7,532 nucleotides of DNA from Spirochaetales bacterium Spiro_01. Its GTDB lineage: Bacteria > Spirochaetota > Spirochaetia > Sphaerochaetales > Sphaerochaetaceae. A program made the translations under genes and the position numbers. The notes under the pieces are model-generated. The model did not search any database and was not told the origin of the DNA. It was given only the letters and a program-made list of their open reading frames with translations. Position 1 is the stretch's first letter. Every line of letters begins with the position of its first letter. Below, one piece after another: positions 1-5,899 of this stretch. Location of the stretch: positions 1 to 7,532 of the forward strand of contig LVBC01000157.1 of assembly GCA_001604265.1 (NCBI GenBank), in the 5' to 3' direction.

Positions 1-1075
1 GAAGCTGTCGGTAGGTACTGCCGAGACCTTCACATTTGTCTGCGGCATCGGAGTCTCTCTGCTTGGATATCTGCTGACTCCTGCAATCCTGACATTCATG
101 GGAGTTCCGGAGGATGCCTTCGCAGCGGCCCGTATCTACACGAGGATCGTCTTCCTGGGTTCCCTTGGAAGCATCGGCTACAACATGAATGCAGGCATTC
201 TCCGCGGCCTTGGGGACAGCAGGGCCTCTCTCATCTTCCTGATGATCTCATGCAGTGCGAATATAATCATGGACCTCTTCTTTGTTGCGGTCTTGGGACT
301 CGATGCCCGTGGTGTTGCAATCGCGACAAGCCTTGCACTCTATCTCTCGTGGTTCATAAGCATCGCATACATAAGAAGAAGATTTCCGGAGCTGGATTAC
401 TCGTATCTGCCAAGGCGATTCGATGCAGGCGAGATGAAGAGAATACTGCACATCGGAATTCCGCTCGGAATAAACAGCTCGCTGTTCTCCTTCGGACATC
501 TGGCAATGCAGTCCTTCATCAACGTACAGGGCTCTGCCTTCATGGCGGCCCAGGCTGTTGCAAACAGGATCACAAGTCTGAGCAACGTCGCCTTCAATGC
601 GATCTCCCAGTCGGCATCGACCTTCTCCGGGCAGAACTATGGCGCCGGCAACAGAGAGAGACTGAGGGAGGGGTGCGTGAAGATTCCATTCTCTTCCGGA
701 CTCTTTACGATAGCACTCGGTCTCCTGATCTATTCGGTCCATGCACCTGTCCTTCGACTCTTCACTCGTGACGATATCGTTCTCTTCTACGCAGAGAGGT
801 TCATAGTTGTGCACATTTCTGCACAGTGGTGCTTCTCTGTCTTCAGCTGCATAAACAACCTGATAAATGGGACAGGGAAGATACGATATACGCTGATGAT
901 AAACCTGGCGATGCTGTGGTGCGTGAGAATCCCTGTCGCCTGGCTGATCTCGACCTTCTTCGATGGAACCTTCGTCATGCTTGCCATCTCGATAAGCTTC
1001 GTCTTCGGTATGGTCTGCAACATAGGCTACCTGCTCTTCTCTAGAAGATGGAAGCAGGTAGTCGGGAGAATCTGA
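1..1075 (+). CDS. MATE family efflux transporter, 5' partial
   Basis: This is the C-terminal part of a multidrug and toxic compound extrusion (MATE) inner-membrane antiporter, a family that exports drugs or metabolites using a Na+ or H+ gradient. The reading frame is open from base 2, before the first internal ATG at 98, so the gene begins outside the window. About 357 residues are visible of a usual 440-460, so roughly the first two or three helices are missing. The family signature NAGILRGLGDSRASLIF lies at about 186-243, followed by the NxxMD segment and the GLDARGVAIATS loop. The second half opens with HIGIPLGINSSL at about 450-483 and contains the conserved SASTFSGQNYGAGN stretch at about 610-652. 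Hydrophobic helices alternate to the end. It stops 26 bases before an ATP-grasp gene on the same strand, which suggests co-transcription. The substrate is not predictable from sequence. Family assignment is secure. Confidence 0.93.
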   Translation, partial: KLSVGTAETFTFVCGIGVSLLGYLLTPAILTFMGVPEDAFAAARIYTRIVFLGSLGSIGYNMNAGILRGLGDSRASLIFLMISCSANIIMDLFFVAVLGLDARGVAIATSLALYLSWFISIAYIRRRFPELDYSYLPRRFDAGEMKRILHIGIPLGINSSLFSFGHLAMQSFINVQGSAFMAAQAVANRITSLSNVAFNAISQSASTFSGQNYGAGNRERLREGCVKIPFSSGLFTIALGLLIYSVHAPVLRLFTRDDIVLFYAERFIVVHISAQWCFSVFSCINNLINGTGKIRYTLMINLAMLWCVRIPVAWLISTFFDGTFVMLAISISFVFGMVCNIGYLLFSRRWKQVVGRI

Positions 1076-1089
1076 TCCGTTTTTCTGAT

Positions 1090-1095
1090 AGGAAG
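1090..1095 (+). promoter_or_regulatory. Ribosome binding site choosing the ATP-grasp start
   Basis: AGGAAG lies six bases before the ATG at 1102. This favours 1102 over the in-frame ATG at 1048, which lies inside the end of the MATE gene and would add 18 residues that do not resemble an ATP-grasp N-terminus. Confidence 0.7.
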
Positions 1096-1101
1096 CCTGC
1101 A

Positions 1102-2283
1102 ATGAATTTCATCTTCATATCTCCTCACTATCCGGCCCACTTCAAGGAGTTCACAGTGCGACTCAAGGAGAGGGGTGTCAATGTCCTGGGAATCGGCGAT
1201 GTGCCATACAGCGACGATCCATCCTTCATGGATGGCCTTTCCGACTATATCTTCGTTCAATCCCTTGAGGAATATGAGAGTGTCTACAGGGCAGTTGCCT
1301 CCTACATCGCACGATATGGCAGGATAGACTTCATCGAAAGCCAGAATGAGTACTGGCTCTCGCTCGATGCACGCATAAGGACAGACTTCAACATAAAGAG
1401 CGGTCCCTCCTCGGAGGAGCTTCTCAGGATGAATCACAAGTCCAGGATGAAGGAGGCCTTCCTCTCTGCTGGTGTTCCCTGTGCGCGCTTCATACTCCCG
1501 CACTCACTGGAGGAGGCTGCGGATTTTGCACTGAAAGTCGGCTATCCTGTGATAATCAAGCCGGACAAAGGGGTCGGTGCAAGCGATACGCACAAGATAT
1601 CGAATGTTTCCGAGCTTGGGATATTCTGGAAGAACAGGGCAGATATACAGTACATCGAGGAGGAGTTCATCCCCGGCCATATCGAGACCTTCGATGGTAT
1701 CACGAACAGCCACAGCGATGTGCTTGTTGCTCTGAGCCAGCTGCAGCCTGTTGCCCCGCTCGAGGTCGTCGATTCCGATTCCGATGTGCTCTCCTTCTGT
1801 GTGGATCCACCCTCTGACCTGAGGAGTGCAGGCGAGAGGATACTGAAGGAGTTCGTAGTAAAGAACCGCTTCTTCCACTTCGAGTTCTTCCGCCTGGACA
1901 AGGACAAGGAGGGGCTTGGAGAGAAGGGAAGCATAGTGGCACTGGAGGTCAACATGAGGGCCCCTGGTGGATACATACCAGATGAGATGAACTATGCTCT
2001 GGATGCCGATGTCTACACTATCTGGGCCGACTCTGTGATCCACGACAGAAGCTACATGAACTGCAGGTTCAACCACTTCGTTACCCATGTCGGCAGGAAG
2101 AACTCGATAGACCATGCTCACAGCAATGAGGAGATAAGGGCAGCTCTCGGAGAGCATATCGTCATGGAAAGGGATATTCCAGCGATACATGCAAGAGAGA
2201 TCGGCGATCATGTATTCCTGCTCAGATGCGACAGCAGAGGAGAGAGGGACAGGATGATCTCATACATGCTCGAAAGAAGATAG
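1102..2283 (+). CDS. ATP-grasp domain ligase of unknown substrate
   Basis: The protein has 393 residues from the chosen ATG. It is a cytoplasmic ATP-grasp enzyme, a family that joins a carboxylate to an amine or similar nucleophile through an acyl-phosphate. Residues 1-100 form a Rossmann-like pre-ATP-grasp domain starting MNFIFISPHYPAHF. The ATP-binding lysine and glycine loop are in GYPVIIKPDKGVGAS (K153, G157, G159). The acidic adenine-side strand is YIEEEFIPG at 184-192. The metal-binding E-x-N-x-R motif followed by two glycines is LEVNMRAPGG, with E282, N284 and R286, so the enzyme should be active. About 100 further residues form a C-terminal part of the kind found in carboxylase-like or amino-acid-ligase ATP-grasp proteins. 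It follows the MATE exporter by 26 bases, so product export by that transporter is plausible but is only an inference. I cannot assign it to a named ligase such as PurK, PylC or a dipeptide ligase. Confidence 0.88.
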   Translation: MNFIFISPHYPAHFKEFTVRLKERGVNVLGIGDVPYSDDPSFMDGLSDYIFVQSLEEYESVYRAVASYIARYGRIDFIESQNEYWLSLDARIRTDFNIKSGPSSEELLRMNHKSRMKEAFLSAGVPCARFILPHSLEEAADFALKVGYPVIIKPDKGVGASDTHKISNVSELGIFWKNRADIQYIEEEFIPGHIETFDGITNSHSDVLVALSQLQPVAPLEVVDSDSDVLSFCVDPPSDLRSAGERILKEFVVKNRFFHFEFFRLDKDKEGLGEKGSIVALEVNMRAPGGYIPDEMNYALDADVYTIWADSVIHDRSYMNCRFNHFVTHVGRKNSIDHAHSNEEIRAALGEHIVMERDIPAIHAREIGDHVFLLRCDSRGERDRMISYMLERR

Positions 2284-2289
2284 GCAGAG

Positions 2290-2322
2290 AAAAAGAGCGT
2301 CGGACAGTCTGGACCGACGCTC
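2290..2322 (-). terminator. Intrinsic terminator of the GNAT-AKR operon, possibly bidirectional
   Basis: GAGCGTCGG (2295-2303) and CCGACGCTC (2314-2322) form a perfect nine-base-pair stem with a ten-base loop. Read on the minus strand, the stem is followed at once by five T (the A run 2290-2294). That is the arrangement needed to end the leftward operon, whose stop codon is eight bases away. On the plus strand the stem is followed only by CATCATTT, so termination of the ATP-grasp transcript is likely weaker. Confidence 0.85.
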
Positions 2323-2329
2323 CATCATT

Positions 2330-3214
2330 TCAGAATGTCACTACATCAGGGTCTCTCAGTGGGACGATATCAAGGCCCTCGTGCGAGAGTGTGTCGATCT
2401 TCTTCATGTCCTCTTCCTCGATAGTGAAGCCGAAGGAGTCCATGTTCTCCCTGATCCTTGAAGGTGTCACGGACTTCGGAAGTGGGAGATAGCCGCGCTG
2501 TAGCGAGTAGTGGATACATATCTGTGCGACAGTGTGGCCATACTTTCTGGCAAGCGAATTCATGAATTCATCCTTCAGCACTCCACCTGTACCCATCGGA
2601 GAGTAGGCCTCTATGAGCATTCCATTCTTCCTCGAGTACTCTACAAGCTCATCCTGGCAGATCCCTGGGCAGAGCTTTATCTGGTTGACGACAGGTCTTA
2701 TCCTGGCTGTTCTGAGCAGCTCCTCAATATGATGCTTCCTGAAATTGCTGATACCGAGAGCTCTTATCTTTCCTTCCTCGACCTTCTCCTCCATGGCCCT
2801 CCAGCTGTCGGCATTGGCCTGCTGCCAGTGGTCACGGAACATGGCAGGGTTCGGCCAGTGGACCAGATATAGGTCGATGTAATCGAGGCCGAGCTTTCTG
2901 AGCGACTCCTCGATTCCGGCCTTTGCAAGCTCATAGCTGTGATGCCTGTTCCAGAGCTTCGTCGTTATGAAGAGTTCCTTTCGGTCGAGGCCCGACTCCT
3001 TCAGAAAGTCGTTTATGGCCCGTCCGACACTCTCCTCGTTTCCATATGCAGTTGCAGTATCGATATGGCGATAGCCGCACTCCAGTGCTGCCTTTACAGA
3101 GGAGTAGGCAACCTCTCCATCAGGAGTCTGCCAGGTCCCGAAGCCGACACATGGAATCTGGATGCCGTTCGAAAGTTCATAAGTGTCAGTGACACTGCTG
3201 AAAGAATTGTTCAT
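2330..3214 (-). CDS. Aldo/keto reductase (2,5-diketo-D-gluconate reductase-like)
   Basis: This 294-residue cytoplasmic oxidoreductase is a TIM-barrel aldo/keto reductase that reduces aldehydes or ketones with NAD(P)H. The catalytic tetrad is complete: D52 and Y57 in HIDTATAYGNE, K86 in TTKLW and H119 in LVHWP. The family signature around GISNF and the C-terminal cofactor-binding segment LPLPKSVTPSRIRENMDSF, typical of NADPH-preferring members, are present. Length is normal (about 270-300). It resembles the large bacterial group annotated as 2,5-diketo-D-gluconate reductase, many of which have other physiological substrates, so I leave the symbol empty. The start at 3214 is chosen because AAGGAG lies six bases before it; the ATG at 3220 abuts that site. 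The frame is open back to 3406, but those residues overlap the upstream gene and do not look like AKR sequence. It is the second gene of an operon with a GNAT acetyltransferase. Confidence 0.93.
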   Translation of the reverse strand: MNNSFSSVTDTYELSNGIQIPCVGFGTWQTPDGEVAYSSVKAALECGYRHIDTATAYGNEESVGRAINDFLKESGLDRKELFITTKLWNRHHSYELAKAGIEESLRKLGLDYIDLYLVHWPNPAMFRDHWQQANADSWRAMEEKVEEGKIRALGISNFRKHHIEELLRTARIRPVVNQIKLCPGICQDELVEYSRKNGMLIEAYSPMGTGGVLKDEFMNSLARKYGHTVAQICIHYSLQRGYLPLPKSVTPSRIRENMDSFGFTIEEEDMKKIDTLSHEGLDIVPLRDPDVVTF

Positions 3215-3220
3215 TGTCAT

Positions 3221-3226
3221 CTCCTT
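3221..3226 (-). promoter_or_regulatory. Ribosome binding site choosing the AKR start, next to the GNAT stop
   Basis: On the minus strand the sequence reads TGAGAAGGAGATGACAATG. AAGGAG touches the first ATG (3220) with no spacer but sits six bases from the second (3214), so the second is the better start. The TGA of the upstream gene is only one base before the site, so ribosomes finishing the GNAT gene can feed the AKR gene. Confidence 0.75.
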
Positions 3227-3227
3227 C

Positions 3228-3785
3228 TCAGTTATATGCATATGGTGAAATCGGTAGCTGGTTGCTGCCATGTTCCCCGATAATCTTCTCCATCCATACC
3301 ATATTGTACCATCGACCGAACTTGTAGCCGCACTTTCCAAAGAAGCCGGCCCTGGTAAAGCCAAGGTGCTCATGGAAGAGAACGGAGCCATGCGTGAGAT
3401 ACTCATCGTCCACGTCAGGTACGGCGATGCAGGCGTAGAGATTCAGTATTCCCATCGCTTTGAGCTTCTCTTCCATATGAGTGTAGAGTTCTCGTCCAAG
3501 TCCATGTCCTGTCATCTCCCTGTCAAGATATACCGACAGCTCGCAGGACCAGTCGTAGGCTGCTCTGGGATAGAAGGGCCCTGCGTAGGCATAGCCTGCA
3601 ATCCTTTCATTCTTCTCGATGACGAGGTATGGATATCTCTGCATCTTCTCTCTCATCCTGTCCCTGAACGCAGCTGTCGAGGGGACGGAGCATTCGAAGG
3701 TTATTGCAGTCTTCTCGATGTAGTAGGAGTAGATTTCGAGTATGCGCTCAGCATCCTCAAGCGCCGCATTCCTGATTCTGGTCAT
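3228..3785 (-). CDS. GNAT N-acetyltransferase, phosphinothricin acetyltransferase (Pat/YncA)-like
   Basis: This 185-residue cytoplasmic enzyme belongs to the GNAT fold and the Pat/YncA (MnaT) branch, which transfers acetyl from acetyl-CoA to the amino group of glutamate-like compounds such as methionine sulfoximine, phosphinothricin or methionine. The N-terminus IRNAALEDAERILEIY is the usual GNAT strand and helix. AGPFYPRAAYDW at 68-79 is a hallmark of this branch, and E82 in CELSVYL sits at the expected strand. The acetyl-CoA pyrophosphate loop is GHGLG at 93-97. The C-terminal SVLFHEHLGF and CGYKFGRWYNMVWMEK match the branch throughout. Length is close to known members (170-185). The ATG at 3785 is preceded by GAGG eight bases upstream; the earlier in-frame ATG at 3830 has no ribosome site and lies upstream of the likely transcription start. 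It begins the operon with the AKR gene. The true substrate is unknown; herbicide resistance should not be assumed. Confidence 0.92.
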   Translation of the reverse strand: MTRIRNAALEDAERILEIYSYYIEKTAITFECSVPSTAAFRDRMREKMQRYPYLVIEKNERIAGYAYAGPFYPRAAYDWSCELSVYLDREMTGHGLGRELYTHMEEKLKAMGILNLYACIAVPDVDDEYLTHGSVLFHEHLGFTRAGFFGKCGYKFGRWYNMVWMEKIIGEHGSNQLPISPYAYN

Positions 3786-3804
3786 CCTGTATGCCTCTGA
3801 ATGA

Positions 3805-3834
3805 AGTATAGAGGAAAACGATGTGCGCATTCAA
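3805..3834 (-). promoter_or_regulatory. Predicted sigma-70-type promoter for the GNAT-AKR operon
   Basis: On the minus strand TTGAAT (3834-3829) and TATACT (3810-3805) are separated by 18 bases. The -10 box matches the consensus in five of six positions and the -35 box in four. Transcription would begin near 3798, giving a leader of about 13 bases that starts right at the GAGG ribosome site. Prediction by eye only. Confidence 0.5.
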
Positions 3835-3845
3835 TTTCAACAGCT

Positions 3846-3857
3846 CGACATAAGTCG
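3846..3857. repeat. Short inverted repeat between divergent promoters
   Basis: CGACATAAGTCG has four-base arms and a four-base centre, and lies between the two predicted divergent promoters. It could be a regulator half-site pair, but arms this short can arise by chance and no dedicated regulator gene is adjacent. Confidence 0.2.
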
Positions 3858-3878
3858 TCGCGATGTGCAAGCAGGGCG

Positions 3879-3907
3879 TTAACAAGAGACGAATGAAGAT
3901 GTATCAT
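3879..3907 (+). promoter_or_regulatory. Predicted strong promoter for AEC transporter 1
   Basis: TTAACA (3879-3884) and TATCAT (3902-3907) are exactly 17 bases apart, each matching the sigma-70-type consensus in five of six positions. Transcription is predicted to start at about A3913 or A3915, which is at or two bases before the ATG at 3915. The gene has no convincing Shine-Dalgarno site, so the transcript may be leaderless. Confidence 0.6.
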
Positions 3908-3914
3908 TCCGTAC

Positions 3915-4859
3915 ATGGAAAATCTTTTATTCAGTCTGAATTCTACAATGCCGATCTTCCTCATGATGCTGCTCGGTCTCTTTTTCAGAAAGGTGGGCAT
4001 AATCGATGAGATCCTTGCAACGAAGATGAACAAGTTCGTTTTCACGATTCCGCTTCCCTTCGTTCTTTTCAGGAATCTTGCAACAGTCGATTTCAAGGCT
4101 GCCTGGGACTTTCCATTCGTGGCATTCTGCTTTGTCGCGACGCTGCTATCCATAGTGATCGTGACCATAGTCTCGTTCCTCTTCCACGACAGGTCGATCC
4201 AGGGAGAGTTCATACAGGCCTCATACAGAAGCAGTGCGGCAATTCTCGGAGTCGCATTCATCCAGAACATGTATGGCGATAGTGGAATGGGCCCGCTTAT
4301 GATCATAGGAAGCGTTCCGCTTTACAATGTTGTCGCAATGACAGTCCTCTCCTTCTTCGGGCCGAACAGCACAGGGTTTTCCAGGGAGAACTTGAAGAGG
4401 ACAGTGATTGGAATCGTCAGGAATCCGATCCTCGTGGGCATCGCCTGTGGTCTTGTATGGTCGGCGCTGGGAATTCCACTGAAGGGCATTCCGTACAAGA
4501 CGATCTCGAATATCGCTGCTACGGCAACACCTCTTGGCATAATGGCGATGGGTGCAAGCTTCGACTTCAGGAAGATTAATGGAAAGATAGCTCCTGCAAT
4601 AGTTGCATCCCTTTTCAAGCTTGTCTTCCTTGTGGCCATCTTCGTGCCGCTTGCATATCTGGCCGGATTCAGAAGGGCCGAGATGGTCGCAATCCTCGTA
4701 ATGCTCGGTTCTGCTACAACAGTATCTGCCTACGTAATGGCAAAGAGCATGGGGCACGAAGGAACTGTCTCCTCCTCGACAGTAATGCTCACAACGCTTT
4801 TCAGTGCCTTCACTCTGACATTCTGGATCTTCCTTCTCAGGAGCCTTGGGGTAATCTGA
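3915..4859 (+). CDS. AEC (auxin efflux carrier) family transporter 1
   Basis: This 314-residue inner-membrane protein of the AEC family (bile/arsenite/riboflavin-type transporter fold) moves small organic anions or related metabolites by secondary transport; bacterial members include malate permeases. About ten hydrophobic segments are visible, at roughly residues 8-27, 37-57, 65-90, 100-118, 126-148, 163-190, 198-217, 225-250, 254-275 and 285-310. The early proline-rich stretch NKFVFTIPLPFVLF, the central RNPILVGIACGL and the ATPLGIMAMGASF segment are typical of the family. Length is normal (300-320). ATG 3915 is the first start in the frame after a stop at 3894, and it lacks a good ribosome site. 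It has its own promoter, diverges from the GNAT-AKR operon and is closed by a strong terminator. Substrate is unknown. The protein is only distantly like the second AEC gene downstream, so the pair is not a recent duplication. Confidence 0.9.
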   Translation: MENLLFSLNSTMPIFLMMLLGLFFRKVGIIDEILATKMNKFVFTIPLPFVLFRNLATVDFKAAWDFPFVAFCFVATLLSIVIVTIVSFLFHDRSIQGEFIQASYRSSAAILGVAFIQNMYGDSGMGPLMIIGSVPLYNVVAMTVLSFFGPNSTGFSRENLKRTVIGIVRNPILVGIACGLVWSALGIPLKGIPYKTISNIAATATPLGIMAMGASFDFRKINGKIAPAIVASLFKLVFLVAIFVPLAYLAGFRRAEMVAILVMLGSATTVSAYVMAKSMGHEGTVSSSTVMLTTLFSAFTLTFWIFLLRSLGVI

Positions 4860-4864
4860 TACGA

Positions 4865-4879
4865 AGGCAGCATCTGCCT
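4865..4879. repeat. Small hairpin just after AEC 1
   Basis: AGGCAG and CTGCCT form a perfect six-base-pair inverted repeat around a three-base loop, five bases after the AEC 1 stop codon. No T-run follows. It might protect the 3' end of the AEC 1 mRNA or be incidental. Confidence 0.35.
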
Positions 4880-4905
4880 GCTGCTGGTCATCGGCTTCAT
4901 CTACT

Positions 4906-4938
4906 GCACAGAACAGAGTCTTCTGTGCTTTTTTCTTT
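4906..4938 (+). terminator. Intrinsic terminator after AEC 1
   Basis: GCACAGAA (4906-4913) and TTCTGTGC (4921-4928) form a perfect eight-base-pair stem with a seven-base loop, followed immediately by six T, one C and three T. This is a textbook rho-independent terminator and separates AEC 1 from the downstream AEC 2-Dus unit. I see no convincing promoter between here and the AEC 2 start at 4979, so that unit may depend on a promoter of another class or on read-through. Confidence 0.92.
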
Positions 4939-4978
4939 GATTCAAAGAGTGTAGTATTGGCCTGTTGAGGAGATTGAT

Positions 4979-5890
4979 ATGGGTACAGTACTGCTGAAGT
5001 CCTTGGGGTTCATTGCAATCATCCTGACCGGGTTCTTCAGCGTCAGACTGGGTCTCATCTCCAGAGAGGATGGAAAGCGCCTCGGAAGGATTGTAATAAA
5101 CATAACGCTTCCCTGCACTGTGATAATGAGCTTCATCTCGGTCAGCCTCTCGTTTTCCCTGTTCATCGCATTCCTGATCGGTTTCATATACAACAGTCTT
5201 GCCCTGCTGGTCTCCTGCTTCGTCACCTTCAGAAGGTCGTGTCCCGAGGAGAGGGCGAGTGCAATGCTCTGCTGCAACAGCCTGAATGTCGGAAGCTTTG
5301 CACTTCCATTCTGCCAGAGCTTCTTTCCGATTGCAGCTGTCGGCTATCTTGCGATGCTGGATGTCTCGAACTGCGTGATGAGCCTCGGTGTCGGACCTGC
5401 TGCAGCTCGGTCCATTGCAGCAAGGGGCGAAAGGTTCGGCCTTGCCTCCTTCTTCAGAAAGCTTTTCAGGAATGTCCCACTGGATGTGTATCTTGCATGT
5501 GCGGCCCTTTCGCTGCTGCATATAGAGATTCCCGAGGTGTTAGTTCCGGTAATCGGACCGATTGCCCAGGCGAACGGCTTTCTTGCAATGTTCATGATCG
5601 GCACCCAGCTGGATCTGGATATCGACATGTCGGAGGTCAGGGCAGTAGTGAAGATTTTCATCACCCGCTTCCTCGTTGCTGCTTTCATCATCGCATATCT
5701 CTACATCACCAGCTACGACCCACTTATGAAGAGAGCGATTGCAATCTGTCTGCTTGCGCCTCCGACCTCCCTGACTGTCGTTCTGGTCCACAGCCTCGGC
5801 TGCGACACGAAGACAGCTGCGATGGTCAGCTCGCTTTCCATTCCAGTATCGATAGCAATCTACCTTGCAATGATGATAGCATTGGCCTGA
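4979..5890 (+). CDS. AEC family transporter 2
   Basis: This 303-residue polytopic membrane protein is of the same AEC carrier family as the gene before it. The N-terminus has a helix ending FFSVRLGLIS, then the family motif GRIVINITLPCTVIMSF (N41, L44, P45). The middle CCNSLNVGSFALPFCQSFF corresponds to the conserved asparagine- and proline-containing helix. The C-terminus has LLAPPTSLTVVLVHSLGCD followed by a final hydrophobic helix. About ten membrane segments fit, with a cytoplasmic loop rich in R and K at about residues 141-162. The start has GAGGAG six bases upstream, unlike AEC 1. It stops nine bases before the Dus-like gene, so the two are almost certainly co-transcribed. Transported substrate is unknown. 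Confidence 0.88.
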   Translation: MGTVLLKSLGFIAIILTGFFSVRLGLISREDGKRLGRIVINITLPCTVIMSFISVSLSFSLFIAFLIGFIYNSLALLVSCFVTFRRSCPEERASAMLCCNSLNVGSFALPFCQSFFPIAAVGYLAMLDVSNCVMSLGVGPAAARSIAARGERFGLASFFRKLFRNVPLDVYLACAALSLLHIEIPEVLVPVIGPIAQANGFLAMFMIGTQLDLDIDMSEVRAVVKIFITRFLVAAFIIAYLYITSYDPLMKRAIAICLLAPPTSLTVVLVHSLGCDTKTAAMVSSLSIPVSIAIYLAMMIALA

Positions 5891-5899
5891 GAGGTAAGA

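Noticed and set aside
248..1102. Long minus-strand open frame antisense to the MATE gene
   Set aside because: Its translation is rich in charged and His/Cys residues with no recognisable domain, and it lies opposite a secure MATE coding frame. It reflects few stop codons in that antisense frame.
1504..2211. Long minus-strand open frame antisense to the ATP-grasp gene
   Set aside because: No domain and no ribosome site seen. The opposite strand carries all ATP-grasp motifs in order.
3786..3830. Longer GNAT start at 3830
   Set aside because: It has no Shine-Dalgarno site, the extra 15 residues are not family-like, and it would start upstream of the predicted -10 box.
4937..4965. Promoter for AEC 2 from TTGATT just after the terminator
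   Set aside because: No acceptable -10 box lies 16-18 bases downstream. The nearby TAGTAT is only nine bases away.
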